32,066 bases of DNA from Rhizobium sp. Q54 (GTDB lineage: Bacteria > Pseudomonadota > Alphaproteobacteria > Rhizobiales > Xanthobacteraceae). The position numbers were made by a program, and so were the translations under genes. Location: assembly GCA_945861895.1 (NCBI GenBank), contig CAMAWF010000030.1, positions 1 through 32,066 on the forward strand. Reading direction: 5' to 3'. The notes beneath the pieces are model-generated. The model was not told the origin of the DNA and did not search any database. It worked only from the letters and a program-made list of their open reading frames with translations. Of the stretch, positions 1 to 8,441 are shown in pieces. Position 1 is the first letter of the stretch, and the number at the start of each line of letters is the position of its first letter.

Positions 1-55
1 TCTCGACTGCGGCAACCACCCGCTCGCGAAGATCAACCGAATAAGGCTTTCCCAT
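1..55 (-). CDS. IS630-type transposase, N-terminal fragment (cut by window edge)
   Basis: Reading leftward from an ATG at 55, the frame is open to the window edge and gives MGKPYSVDLRERVVAAVE. This is the typical opening of IS630/Tc1-mariner-type transposases, whose N-terminal helix-turn-helix begins with a 'YS.DLR.RVV.AV' signature. A GGAGG lies about 12 bases upstream. An earlier ATG at 59 is out of frame and stops after eight codons. Only 18 codons are visible, so I cannot tell whether the element is intact. The call rests on the short motif and on family knowledge. The element end should lie between here and the transporter operon, but I could not define an inverted repeat. Confidence 0.6.
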   Translation of the reverse strand, partial: MGKPYSVDLRERVVAAVE

Positions 56-185
56 CCATGCTGGCCTCCGATCCAGTCGCAACCTTGAATCAGAGCGCAG
101 GCGATTTGGGAATCAAAATCCGATTCGGCTTTAAATCATCCCGCTCTAGCGTGCGCGCCGGATGGACAGGCGTCGGGGCAATTCG
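56..185. other. Intergenic region between transposase and transporter operon
   Basis: This gap must contain one end of the IS element and the start region of the ABC operon. I see no clear terminal inverted repeat and no good sigma-70 promoter. The A/T-rich patch around 130-155 (TTTAAATC, CTCTAG) is the only candidate for the TA target duplication that IS630 elements make. Confidence 0.3.
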
Positions 186-1310
186 ATGGCGAGCGCAGAG
201 ATGGAAAATCCGCCGGCCGGTGCGCGCGCGCTGGTGCGCTTCGAAGGCGTGAGCCGGAGCTTCGGCGGCGTCGTTGCGGTCGATCATCTTTCGCTCGACA
301 TCTACGAGGGCGAGTTTTTTGCGCTGCTCGGTCCTTCCGGTTGCGGCAAGACGACGTTGCTACGCATGCTTGCTGGCTTCGAGCGGCCGGACGAAGGGCG
401 CATCCTGCTCGCCGACGCCGATCTCGTGCCGGTGCCGCCGCACCGCCGCCCGGTCAACATGATGTTCCAGAGCTACGTGCTGTTCCCGCATCTTACCGTT
501 GCGGGCAATGTCGCCTTCGGGCTGCGCCAGGAAAATCTGAAAAAATCCGAGATCGACGCCCGTGTCGCCGACATGCTGGCGCTGGTGCGGCTTGAAGGCT
601 TCGAAGGGCGCCGGCCCGACCAGCTCTCCGGCGGCCAGCGCCAGCGCGTCGCGCTCGCGCGTTCGCTGGTCAAGCGCCCGCGCGTGCTGCTGCTCGACGA
701 ACCGCTCGCCGCGCTCGACAAGAAGCTGCGCGCGGAAACGCAATTCGAGCTGATGGAATTGCAGCGCAAGCTGGGAACGACATTCGTCATCGTCACCCAC
801 GATCAGGAGGAGGCGATGATCCTCGCCCACCGCATCGGGGTGATGGATCGCGGCCGCCTGGTGCAGGTGGCGCCGCCGGCGGAAATCTACGAGCGGCCGA
901 ATTCGCGCTGGGTCGCGGATTTCATCGGCGACGTCAATCTGCTCGAAGGTCACGTGAGCGATAGCTGGCCGGGCGGCAAGGTGATCGAAAGCGCGTTTTT
1001 CGGGCGGCTGCGTGTCACCGACACGGCCGGCGCCGGTCCCGGCGACACGGTGTGGGTCGCGTTGCGGCCAGAGAAAGTGCGTATCGCGCACGAGAAGCCC
1101 GCCAAGGCCGACGAGAATGCCGCCCCCGGCACGGTGTGGGAGATCGGCTATCTCGGCGATATGTCGATCTACAAAATAGGGCTGGAAACCGGCGTCGTCA
1201 TGAAAGCCGCCGCCGCCAATGTCGCGCGCCCGAACGAACGGCGGGTCGGCGTGCACGACAAGGTTTGGCTCACCTGGGATCCGAGCGCAGGCGCGGTGCT
1301 GACGCAATGA
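186..1310 (+). CDS. potA: Polyamine-type ABC transporter ATP-binding protein (PotA/PotG-like)
   Basis: Cytoplasmic ATPase that powers uptake through the two permeases encoded next. Motifs in order: Walker A GPSGCGKTT near residue 50, Q-loop MFQSYVLFPHLTV, ABC signature LSGGQRQRVALARS, Walker B VLLLDEPLAAL and H-loop VTHDQEEAM. A C-terminal TOBE-type region of about 130 residues contains WVALRPEKVRI, as in the spermidine/putrescine/2-aminoethylphosphonate ATPases. The length (374 aa) fits PotA/PotG. I prefer the ATG at 186 because GGGG lies about 8 bases upstream and homologues start just before VRFEGVSRSFG. An in-frame ATG at 162 is possible. The stop overlaps the next start (ATGA), so the genes are translationally coupled. 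The substrate is inferred from family resemblance only. Confidence 0.9.
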   Translation: MASAEMENPPAGARALVRFEGVSRSFGGVVAVDHLSLDIYEGEFFALLGPSGCGKTTLLRMLAGFERPDEGRILLADADLVPVPPHRRPVNMMFQSYVLFPHLTVAGNVAFGLRQENLKKSEIDARVADMLALVRLEGFEGRRPDQLSGGQRQRVALARSLVKRPRVLLLDEPLAALDKKLRAETQFELMELQRKLGTTFVIVTHDQEEAMILAHRIGVMDRGRLVQVAPPAEIYERPNSRWVADFIGDVNLLEGHVSDSWPGGKVIESAFFGRLRVTDTAGAGPGDTVWVALRPEKVRIAHEKPAKADENAAPGTVWEIGYLGDMSIYKIGLETGVVMKAAAANVARPNERRVGVHDKVWLTWDPSAGAVLTQ

Positions 1311-2239
1311 GCGCAACCGGACAACACGAAATCGGCGGCCGGCGCTCCTTCGGCGCGCGGCTGGTGGTGCTGGTGCCGTATCTCTGGCTTGTGGGGTTCT
1401 TCCTCGTCCCCTTCGCCATCGTGCTCAAGATCAGCCTGTCGCAGACCGCGCTGGCGCAGCCGCCTTATGTGCCGCTGCTCGATCTTGCCGCCGGCTGGGA
1501 CGGCGCAAAGGCGTTTCTGCGCGAACTCTCGCTCGACACCTATCGGCTGTTGTTTTCCGACGCGATCTATCTGTTTTCCTATTTCAAGAGCCTGCAGGTC
1601 GCGGCGCTTTCGACGCTGATCCTGTTGGTTGTCGGCATTCCTCTTGCCTATGGCATCGCGCGCGCGCCGCGGCGGCTGCAATGGTTGCTGGTTCTGCTTG
1701 TCATTCTGCCGTTCTGGACTTCATTGCTGATTCGCATTTATGCTTGGATCAATATCCTTCAGCACGACGGACTGTTGAACGAGGCATTGCTCGCGCTCGG
1801 CATTATTTCCGCGCCGGTGGTGTGGCTGTCCACCGACACCGCCGTCTATATCGGCCTGGTCTATTGCTACCTGCCGTTCATGGTGCTGCCGGTCTACGCC
1901 ACGCTGGAGAAGATGGACATCGCGCTGCTGGAAGCCGCCGCCGATCTCGGCTGCCCGCGCTGGAAGGCATTTTGGCTGGTCACCTGGCCACTGGCGCGGC
2001 CCGGCATCGTCGCCGGCGCGCTGCTTTGTTTCATCCCGATCGTCGGCGAGTTCGTGATCCCCGATCTGCTCGGCGGCTCGCAAAGCAGCATGATCGGGCA
2101 GACCTTGTGGACGGAATTTTTCAGCAACAAAGACTGGCCGGTCGCCTCCGCCATCGCGGTGGTGCTGCTGTGCCTGCTGGTGGTGCCGATGACGATTTAC
2201 GAGCACTTGCAACAACGCGCGCTGGAAAGGGATCGCTGA
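1307..2239 (+). CDS. potB: Polyamine-type ABC transporter permease (PotB/PotH-like)
   Basis: Inner-membrane permease of 310 aa with about six membrane spans. The first lies near residues 20-40 (LVVLVPYLWLVGFFLVPFAIVL). The coupling EAA loop reads EAAADLGCPRWKAFW and is followed by PLARPGIVAG, where the ATPase docks. The region containing PLAYGIARAPRR and LPFWTSLLIRIYAW is characteristic of PotB/PotH proteins. The ATG at 1307 sits inside the stop of the ATPase gene (ATGA), and its own stop overlaps the next ATG in the same way, so the three genes form one tight operon. A longer upstream reading frame exists but overlaps the ATPase gene and is not coding. Confidence 0.9.
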   Translation: MSATGQHEIGGRRSFGARLVVLVPYLWLVGFFLVPFAIVLKISLSQTALAQPPYVPLLDLAAGWDGAKAFLRELSLDTYRLLFSDAIYLFSYFKSLQVAALSTLILLVVGIPLAYGIARAPRRLQWLLVLLVILPFWTSLLIRIYAWINILQHDGLLNEALLALGIISAPVVWLSTDTAVYIGLVYCYLPFMVLPVYATLEKMDIALLEAAADLGCPRWKAFWLVTWPLARPGIVAGALLCFIPIVGEFVIPDLLGGSQSSMIGQTLWTEFFSNKDWPVASAIAVVLLCLLVVPMTIYEHLQQRALERDR

Positions 2240-3054
2240 TGCGGCGCGCGTCTTTTTTCAACGTCGTCTCGGTCGCGCTCGGCCTGGCGTTCCTCTATCT
2301 GCCGATTGCGATCCTGGTGATCTATTCGTTCAACGCCTCGCGGCTGGTCACGGTCTGGGGCGGCTGGTCGCTGCACTGGTATGCCGAGCTGCTCAACGAT
2401 CGCGCCATGCTGGACGCGGCCTGGACCAGCCTGCGCATCGCGCTTGTGTCGGCGAGCGCCGCGACATTGCTCGGAACCCTGGCGGCGCTGGCGCTGGTGC
2501 GCCACGGCCGTTTCCGCGGCCGCGTGCTGTTCTCCGGCATGATCTATGCGCCGCTGGTGATGCCGGAAGTCATCACCGGACTTGCGCTGTTGCTGCTGTT
2601 CGTTTCGCTCGATCTCGATCGCGGTTTCTGGACCGTCGCCATCGCGCACACCACGCTGACGATGTGCTTTGTCACCGTGATCGTGCAGTCGCGGCTGATC
2701 GGCTTCGATCGCAGCCTGGAGGAAGCGGCGATGGATCTCGGCTGCCCGCCGTTCAAGACCTTCCTCACCGTCACCTTGCCGCTGATCGCGCCCGCCGTCG
2801 CCGCCGGCTGGATGCTCGCCTTCACGCTCTCGATCGACGATCTGGTGATCGCCAGCTTCACCACCGGGCCTGGTGCCACCACGCTGCCGATCCGCATCTA
2901 TTCGGAAGTGCGTCTCGGCGTGAAGCCGCAGATCAACGCCATCTGCACCGTCATGATCGCGCTGGTGGGGATCGGCATTGTCGCGGCTTCGCTGCTGGGC
3001 AAGCGCAATGCGGCGCGGCGCGAGCGCGGGGCGGCGCTCGGCGCACAGGTTTGA
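2239..3054 (+). CDS. potC: Polyamine-type ABC transporter permease (PotC/PotI-like)
   Basis: Second inner-membrane permease, 271 aa. It opens with a membrane span (FNVVSVALGLAFLYLPIAILVIYSFN). The NASRLVTVWGGWSLHWYAELLND segment is typical of PotC/PotI. The EAA loop is EAAMDLGCPPFKTFLTVTLPLIAPAV, and a late IDDLVIASFTTGPG motif is also family-typical. The ATG overlaps the stop of the previous permease by ATGA. The usual fourth partner, a periplasmic PotD/PotF binding protein, does not follow: the next gene is on the other strand. It is not upstream in this window either. Confidence 0.9.
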   Translation: MRRASFFNVVSVALGLAFLYLPIAILVIYSFNASRLVTVWGGWSLHWYAELLNDRAMLDAAWTSLRIALVSASAATLLGTLAALALVRHGRFRGRVLFSGMIYAPLVMPEVITGLALLLLFVSLDLDRGFWTVAIAHTTLTMCFVTVIVQSRLIGFDRSLEEAAMDLGCPPFKTFLTVTLPLIAPAVAAGWMLAFTLSIDDLVIASFTTGPGATTLPIRIYSEVRLGVKPQINAICTVMIALVGIGIVAASLLGKRNAARRERGAALGAQV

Positions 3055-3064
3055 GACGCCCGGA

Positions 3065-3322
3065 TTATTCGCTGCTGCTTTGGCCCGGCGGGCGAAACAA
3101 ATAGGCCAGGAACCAGATCGGCAGGATCACCAGCGAGCCGAGCAAGACGTTCGGCAGCGCCCAGTCGAAGCCCTTGCGCGCCAGATCCTGCACGCGCTCG
3201 GCCGAAAGCCCGAATTCCTTCATCAATTGCTCGGCGGTGATGCCGAAATGCGCCAGGATCGTGCCCACGATCAGCGAGGCGACCGCGACCTTCACCAGCG
3301 TTCGCAAGATGGGATGGAACAT
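3065..3322 (-). CDS. Small membrane protein, DUF6460-like
   Basis: An 85-aa protein with two hydrophobic segments, one near residues 8-28 (TLVKVAVASLIVGTILAHFGI) and one near 57-75 (NVLLGSLVILPIWFLAYLF). They flank an amphipathic stretch (MKEFGLSAERVQDLARKGF). The arrangement recalls small alphaproteobacterial DUF6460 proteins, though this is from memory. I chose the ATG at 3322 because it directly precedes the first hydrophobic segment. The gene lies 107 bases downstream of the AsmA-family gene on the same strand and converges with the permease gene with only 10 bases between. No biochemical function is known to me. Confidence 0.65.
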   Translation of the reverse strand: MFHPILRTLVKVAVASLIVGTILAHFGITAEQLMKEFGLSAERVQDLARKGFDWALPNVLLGSLVILPIWFLAYLFRPPGQSSSE

Positions 3323-3429
3323 CCGGGCCCCGTCGCGCCGGCGCAAAACCGGCGGGTGATTCGTTCCCGCGCAATGATAGTCGATCGGCCGCGCGCCGCC
3401 ATGCGCCGGTCCAATTCCTGCCGTGTGGA

Positions 3430-5400
3430 TTATTCGGACTTTTGCGGCTGCAGCGCCTGCGCCGGCTCGGCCACCGGCAAGGCAGGTGTATTGGCGGGTG
3501 TATCGGCAGGCGCCGCGGGAGCGCCGGTCAGCCGCTCGATGGCATTGCGGACCGCATCGCGCGCACCCCGGGCGCGGACCGCATCGAGCAGCGGCGCCGC
3601 GGCGCCGGAACGGCGGATCAGGCTCTGCGGATCGGGCAGCATGATGGGGTCGTCCCACCGGCCCTGCACGATGAAGGGCAACTCGAAGGCGGGGGCCGCG
3701 GTGGCGCCCGCCGGCACCAGCGCCGCGGTTCCCCTGAGATCGAGATCGCGCGCCGGGATCGATGCGGAGCCGGCGAGCGCGAGCCGCACCGCCGAGCCTT
3801 CGATGTTGACTTCCTCGACCTGGACCGTGCCCTGCGCGATCTTGAGCGTGACGGTGAGCCGCTCATAGGGGGTGCGTCCGGTGCGGAATTCGCCGCCGCC
3901 GGAGAGCGGCCGCCGCTCAAGCCGGCGGAGCAGCTGCTCGACATTGAGGCCCGCCAGCGCGCCCTGCTTGCCGCTCAGGCTGGCCGAACCGTTGAGCGTG
4001 CGGGTGAGCGCCAGCACGCTGGAGCCGGAGCCTTCGATTGCGAAAGCCAGATTGCCTTTGCCTTCGAGCCGCTTGAAACCGAACATCTGGCCGAGACAGT
4101 TTTCCAGATTGACGTCGATGAATTGCAATTGCGCCTTGAGATCGACGCCGGGCTCCGAGCTTGCAAGCGTGAACGATCCCTTGATGACGCCGCCGAAGGC
4201 CTGGGATTCGCCGACCGTGACGGTGAGGTGCCCGCCGCGCAGATTGGCGGCGACCGCGGTGCGTCCGAGACTGCCGCTGCTCAATATGACTTGCGCAGCC
4301 GACATCCGCAGGTCGAGATCGACGCCGTGCAGCCCGTCAAGCGCGATCGGGCCGGTGTTCCATTCCCGTTGATTGGCGGTGAGCAGGCGGACGGTGGAGA
4401 CATAGGGCGTAAGGTCAAGCTTATCCGCCGCCAGCGTGCCTTGCAGCGTCTGCCGCCCGTCGGTGGCAAACGTAAGCACGCCTTCGGCCGCATTGCCGTC
4501 GAGCTCGATATTGACGCCGGTGAGCGCAATGGTGCCGCCGACCACGTTGGTTTGCGCCTTGAGCGCGAAGCGGCCGAATCCGCCGTTGGGCAGCGTCTTT
4601 TCTCCGGTCCAGCGCAGCACCTCGCGCAGCGAGGCGGCATCGGCGGCCAGCGTGCCCTCGATCTTGAGGGTGGGGCGCGAGCTGATGGCGCCATCGAACG
4701 CGGCTTTGAGCGGGGCGCCGGCAATCCGCAGCTTGAGGCCGGTGCGCGCGCCGGCAAGCGCTGCGGCAAAATCGCTGATGCTCAGGCTGGCATCGACCGG
4801 CTCGTTGCGCCAGACGAACCGGCCGGTGGCCCCGAAGCTGCGCGAGATCGAGGGCCAGGCCAGCGACATTTCGACGTCGTTGAGCGTCTCGGTGATGTTG
4901 CGGGCTTCGTCGCGCACGATCACGGTTCCGTCGGCGATCCGGATTTCGGAAAAGGAAGTTGTTTCCTGCGGACTGGGCTTTTGCGAGCGCGCCAGCGTCT
5001 CGATCAGGCCGGACCAGTTTGAGCGGCCGTTCGGCTCGAAGGTGACGGCGATGGTCGGCCGCACCAGCGACACGTCGGCGATCTCCGCGCGGCCGACCAG
5101 CAGCGGGAAAAATTGCAGGCGCGCGGTCAGCCGCTCGGCGGCAAGCGCCGGCTGGCCGCTGCGTTCGTCGCCGAGGATCACGTCGGCGAAGCTGACGTGG
5201 CCGGTGGGAAACAGCGATACCGTGACCTTGCCGCGCAGAACCGGGTCGAGGCCGGTGACGTTGCGAATTTCGAACTTGACGGCCTCGCGCACGGCGTCGG
5301 TGGAAACCAGCAACGGCATGGCGGCAAAAATGCCGGACAGCGCCGCCACGAGGGCCGCGACGGCAAGTCCCAGGCGCTTGAAGCCGGTGGCCGCGATCAC
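3430..5400 (-). CDS. AsmA-family protein
   Basis: Large envelope protein of 656 aa. The N-terminus carries one membrane anchor (LGLAVAALVAALSGIFAAMPLLV, about residues 10-32), followed by an AsmA N-terminal module (REAVKFEIRNVTGLDPVLRGKVTVSLFPTGHVSFADVILGD). A long beta-rich body ends in an AsmA C-terminal type segment (LNGSASLSGKQGALAGLNVEQLLRRLERRPL). AsmA-like proteins are linked to outer-membrane biogenesis and phospholipid transport. The final 40 residues are rich in A and P. The start is GTG at 5400. A strong promoter placed about 35 bases upstream supports it, although no clear ribosome binding site is visible. Confidence 0.85.
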   Translation of the reverse strand: MIAATGFKRLGLAVAALVAALSGIFAAMPLLVSTDAVREAVKFEIRNVTGLDPVLRGKVTVSLFPTGHVSFADVILGDERSGQPALAAERLTARLQFFPLLVGRAEIADVSLVRPTIAVTFEPNGRSNWSGLIETLARSQKPSPQETTSFSEIRIADGTVIVRDEARNITETLNDVEMSLAWPSISRSFGATGRFVWRNEPVDASLSISDFAAALAGARTGLKLRIAGAPLKAAFDGAISSRPTLKIEGTLAADAASLREVLRWTGEKTLPNGGFGRFALKAQTNVVGGTIALTGVNIELDGNAAEGVLTFATDGRQTLQGTLAADKLDLTPYVSTVRLLTANQREWNTGPIALDGLHGVDLDLRMSAAQVILSSGSLGRTAVAANLRGGHLTVTVGESQAFGGVIKGSFTLASSEPGVDLKAQLQFIDVNLENCLGQMFGFKRLEGKGNLAFAIEGSGSSVLALTRTLNGSASLSGKQGALAGLNVEQLLRRLERRPLSGGGEFRTGRTPYERLTVTLKIAQGTVQVEEVNIEGSAVRLALAGSASIPARDLDLRGTAALVPAGATAAPAFELPFIVQGRWDDPIMLPDPQSLIRRSGAAAPLLDAVRARGARDAVRNAIERLTGAPAAPADTPANTPALPVAEPAQALQPQKSE

Positions 5401-5439
5401 AACGGGGATTTTCCAGTGGTTAACTTGCGGGAGCCGGGG

Positions 5440-5467
5440 ATTATACCACCGGCCTTACCGCCGCCAA
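5440..5467 (-). promoter_or_regulatory. Sigma-70 promoter of the AsmA-family gene
   Basis: On the minus strand a -35 TTGGCG (5467-5462) and a perfect -10 TATAAT (5445-5440) are separated by 16 bases. Transcription would begin near 5433, giving a leader of about 33 bases before the GTG start at 5400. Confidence 0.6.
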
Positions 5468-5485
5468 CCGTGGCTAGGCTCTGTG

Positions 5486-5527
5486 ACCCTTTCGTGGCCG
5501 GACAAGGGCCATGCCGCAGGGTTTTTT
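5486..5527 (+). terminator. Hairpin followed by T-run, plus-strand orientation
   Basis: An outer stem ACCCT/AGGGT encloses an inner stem CGTGGCC/GGCCATG (with one G-T pair), and the plus strand continues with TTTTTT. This is the form of a rho-independent terminator reading rightward, yet no rightward gene ends here. The ferric permease operon ends at 5554 on the minus strand and would use the same hairpin without the U-tract. Confidence 0.45.
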
Positions 5528-5553
5528 ACGCGCGGTTTATGTGGCCGGGGGCG

Positions 5554-7206
5554 CTATGAATGCTGGCCGGCGTCCGCTGCGAGGTCGGTATAACGGACGA
5601 TGCGGATGACCGGTAGTATGCCGACGGCGACGATCAGCAAAGCGGCGAGCGCGCCTTCCTCGAAGTCTCCGCGCGTCGCGAATTGATAGATATAGGTCGA
5701 CAGCGTTTCGACATTGAGCGGGCGCAACAGCAGCGTCGCCGGCAACTCCTTCAGGCAGTCGACAAAGACCAGCAGGGCGGCGCCCCACAGCGCCGGGCGC
5801 ACCAGCGGCAGATGCACGCTGCGCACCAAAGTGAGCGGCCCGGCGCCGAGCAGGCGCGCCACCTCGTCGAACTCGGTGGAGACGCGGGCCAGCCCCGCCT
5901 GCATGAAGCCGATGGCGATGGCGAGAAACCGCACCGAATAAGCGACGATCAGCGCCGCCCCGGAGCCCGCCATCACCAGGCCGACCGTCGTGCCGGCAAA
6001 TGTCTGTGTGACCCAATTGATCGCCTCGTCGGCGGCGACCAGCGGCGACAGCAGGCCGAGCGCCAGCACCGTGCCCGGCACGGCATAGCCGAGCGAGGCC
6101 AGCGTCACGCAGGCGACGATGAACGGATGACGCACCAGCCGCAGCGGAATTGTCGCGGCGATGCCCAGCAGCAATACGATGACGGTGGCGATGCCCGCGA
6201 GCGCGACGGTGGTTGCGGCATGCCGCCAGAGGCTTGGATCGAAGCCGGTCATCAGCCCGCGCACGATCACTTCACGCAGCAGGAATCCCGCCGGGATCAA
6301 GAAGCCGAGCGTCACCGGCACGTAGCAGGCGGCGCATGCCAGCCACCGGGCGCTGCCAGCGAGCACGATGCGCGAGGCAATCCGCGCATCCTGCACCGCG
6401 GCCATGTAGTCCTGCCGCCGCCGGCCATAGCGTTCGAGCGCGATCAGGCCGGTGACGAGAATCAGCATGAAAGCGGCGATCTGCGCAGCACCGGCCAGGC
6501 TGCCGCGATTGAGCCAGGTGGTGAAGATCGAAAGTGTGAGCGTCTGCACGCCGAGATATTCGCTGGCGCCGATGTCGTTGAGCGTTTCCAGCAAAGCAAG
6601 CGCAATTCCCACCGCCAGCGCCGGCCGCGCCAGCGGCAGCGTGATGTGGCGCGCAAGCACCGCCGGCCGCGCGCCAAGCGAACGCGCCGCGTCGCTGAAC
6701 ACCGCGCACTGGGTCTGGAACATCGCGCGCGCGGCGAGATAGACGTAAGGATAGAGCACAAAGCCGATGATGAGGACGGCGCCGCCGAGCGAGCGCACCG
6801 GCGGGAACCAGTATTCGGCGCTGGTCTGCCAGCCGAACAGGCCGCGCAGCGCCGATTGCAGCGGCCCGCTGGCGTCGAAAATATCCACATAGACATAGGC
6901 CGCGATGTAGGTCGGGATCGCGAGCGGCAGCGGCAGCAGCCAGAGCAGGCTGTCGCGGCCGGGAAACTGGAACGTGGTCACCAGCCAGGCGGTGCCGGTG
7001 CCGGCGACGACGGTGATGACGGCGACGCCGGCGAGCAGCAGCGCGGTTTGCGTCAGCGCGACCGGCAGCACATAGGCGGCAAGATGACCCCAGATTTCGG
7101 CGTCGCCGATCGCCGCGATGCGCGCAAGGTTGATGAGCGGCGCGACCACCAGCGCCGCGATGGCAAACACGATGAGGAATGCGCCCGCATGCGCCGGCCG
7201 CCACAA
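5554..7206 (-). CDS. fbpB: Ferric iron ABC transporter permease (FbpB/SfuB-like)
   Basis: Inner-membrane protein of about 550 aa with two repeated permease halves, as in FbpB/SfuB. The first half contains LPLPLAIPTYIAAYVYVDIF and the EAA-type loop DAARSLGARPAVLARHITLPLARPALAVG. The second half contains LGYAVPGTVLALGLL and DEVARLLGAGPLTLVRSVHLPLVRPAL. The start is uncertain: the frame is open back to the stop of the binding-protein gene. The candidates I see are TTG at 7206, just before the first membrane span, and TTG at 7260, overlapping the upstream stop. I used 7206. It lies just downstream of the binding-protein gene in the same operon. No ATPase gene (fbpC) is visible nearby. Confidence 0.85.
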   Translation of the reverse strand: MWRPAHAGAFLIVFAIAALVVAPLINLARIAAIGDAEIWGHLAAYVLPVALTQTALLLAGVAVITVVAGTGTAWLVTTFQFPGRDSLLWLLPLPLAIPTYIAAYVYVDIFDASGPLQSALRGLFGWQTSAEYWFPPVRSLGGAVLIIGFVLYPYVYLAARAMFQTQCAVFSDAARSLGARPAVLARHITLPLARPALAVGIALALLETLNDIGASEYLGVQTLTLSIFTTWLNRGSLAGAAQIAAFMLILVTGLIALERYGRRRQDYMAAVQDARIASRIVLAGSARWLACAACYVPVTLGFLIPAGFLLREVIVRGLMTGFDPSLWRHAATTVALAGIATVIVLLLGIAATIPLRLVRHPFIVACVTLASLGYAVPGTVLALGLLSPLVAADEAINWVTQTFAGTTVGLVMAGSGAALIVAYSVRFLAIAIGFMQAGLARVSTEFDEVARLLGAGPLTLVRSVHLPLVRPALWGAALLVFVDCLKELPATLLLRPLNVETLSTYIYQFATRGDFEEGALAALLIVAVGILPVIRIVRYTDLAADAGQHS

Positions 7207-7212
7207 GCGAAC

Positions 7213-7233
7213 GGCCCCGCGCGGGGCGGGGCC
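7213..7233 (-). terminator. Intercistronic hairpin between fbpA and fbpB
   Basis: GGCCCCGC and GCGGGGCC arms of eight bases flank a five-base loop, 24 bases after the fbpA stop. There is no U-tract. Such hairpins after binding-protein genes commonly protect or attenuate the transcript so that the binding protein is made in excess over the permease. That role is inferred here. Confidence 0.5.
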
Positions 7234-7256
7234 ATCAACCGATTGCCGGGCAAGCG

Positions 7257-8288
7257 TCAATTGTCGAAGCCGACCTTGTCCACCAGGGTCGCGGCCGCCT
7301 TCTTGTTGTCGGCGATCTTGGAGATGGGCATGGGATCGGGTTTCAGCGTGCCGTAGCCGGCGATGGTCGGATTCACCGCGATGCCGGCGCGAATGGGATA
7401 TTCGTAATTGTGGTCGGCATACATGTGTTGCGCCTTCTCGCCGGCCAGCCATTCGATCATCTTCATGGCGTTGGCCTTGTTCGGCGCATGCTTGGCCAGC
7501 ACCACGCCTGAGAGGTTCACATGCGTGCCGCCGCCTGCGAAGCTCGGCAGCATCACGCGCGTGGCGTCGGCCCACGGCTTCTGCGCCGGGCCGCCGTTAT
7601 TCATCAGCGCCCAGTAATAGGTATTGCCGATGCCGAGGTCGCATTTGCCGGCGGCCACGTCGCGCGCGGTCTCGCGGTCGCCGCCCGACGGCTTCTGCGC
7701 CAGATTGGCCTTGAGACCGCGCAGCCATTCTTCCGCCTTGGCTTCGCCGTGCTTGGCGATGTAGGCGGCGAACAGCGCGTTGTTGTAGATGTGCTGGCCG
7801 GAGCGGATGCAGATTTTTCCCTTCCACTTCGGGTCGGCGAGCTCTTCGTAAGTGATCGCGGTCTGCTGCACGCGCTCCTTCGAGGCGTAGACAATGCGCG
7901 CGCGTATCGAAATGCCGTACCAGTGACCTTCCGGATCGCGGTATTGCGGCGCCACCACCTTGTCGAGCGCGGCCGAAGTGATCGGCTGGGTGATGCCGGC
8001 CTTCACCGCGTCTTCCAGCCGCCCGATATCGACGGTGAGCAGCACATCGGCCGGGCTGTTGGCGCCCTCGGCCTTGATGCGTTGCTCAAGGCCGGAACTG
8101 GCGGAAATCACATTCACTTTGACGCCGGTGTCCTTGCTGAAGGCTTCGAACAGCGGCTGGATCAGTTTGGCTTCGCGATAGGTGTAGACGTTGACCTCGC
8201 CCGACTGCGCGAGCGCGGCGCCCGCGGAAAACGACATGGCGGCTGCGACGGCGAAACGCGCGGCGGATTTGGTCGAGACGTATTTCAT
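7257..8288 (-). CDS. fbpA: Ferric iron ABC transporter substrate-binding protein (FbpA/FutA/IdiA-like)
   Basis: Periplasmic binding protein of 343 aa. A signal peptide ends near residue 27 (ARFAVAAAMSFSAGAALAQ). The mature protein opens with SGEVNVYTYREAKLIQPLF, typical of the iron-binding class. It contains the paired tyrosines of ferric-binding proteins (GNTYYWALM, about residue 225) and the downstream LPSFAGGGTHVNLSGV segment. The ATG at 8288 is preceded by GAGGA about 8 bases upstream; the longer open frame to 8438 is not needed. It delivers Fe(III) to the permease encoded next. Dyads resembling iron-control elements lie about 155-195 bases upstream. Confidence 0.9.
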   Translation of the reverse strand: MKYVSTKSAARFAVAAAMSFSAGAALAQSGEVNVYTYREAKLIQPLFEAFSKDTGVKVNVISASSGLEQRIKAEGANSPADVLLTVDIGRLEDAVKAGITQPITSAALDKVVAPQYRDPEGHWYGISIRARIVYASKERVQQTAITYEELADPKWKGKICIRSGQHIYNNALFAAYIAKHGEAKAEEWLRGLKANLAQKPSGGDRETARDVAAGKCDLGIGNTYYWALMNNGGPAQKPWADATRVMLPSFAGGGTHVNLSGVVLAKHAPNKANAMKMIEWLAGEKAQHMYADHNYEYPIRAGIAVNPTIAGYGTLKPDPMPISKIADNKKAAATLVDKVGFDN

Positions 8289-8441
8289 GCGGCGGTCCTC
8301 AATCACGGCGACTACAAAATCTCTGCCGGCGCGAACGCACATGCGCCCCGGCTGGAAGCTGCGGCCGCGCTTTGCGGCGGCTTGCTTTGATGTGAGGGAA
8401 ACGGGCCGTCCGGTCAATGATTTTCTGAGCAATCTCAATAG

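Noticed and set aside
3442-5022. Plus-strand open frame (526 aa) opposite the AsmA-family gene
   Set aside because: Shadow frame: low-complexity R/E/G/A composition, no start signals, and the opposite strand encodes a family protein with its own promoter.
5683-7356. Plus-strand open frame (557 aa) opposite the iron permease
   Set aside because: Shadow frame rich in R, Q and H. The minus-strand permease explains the region.
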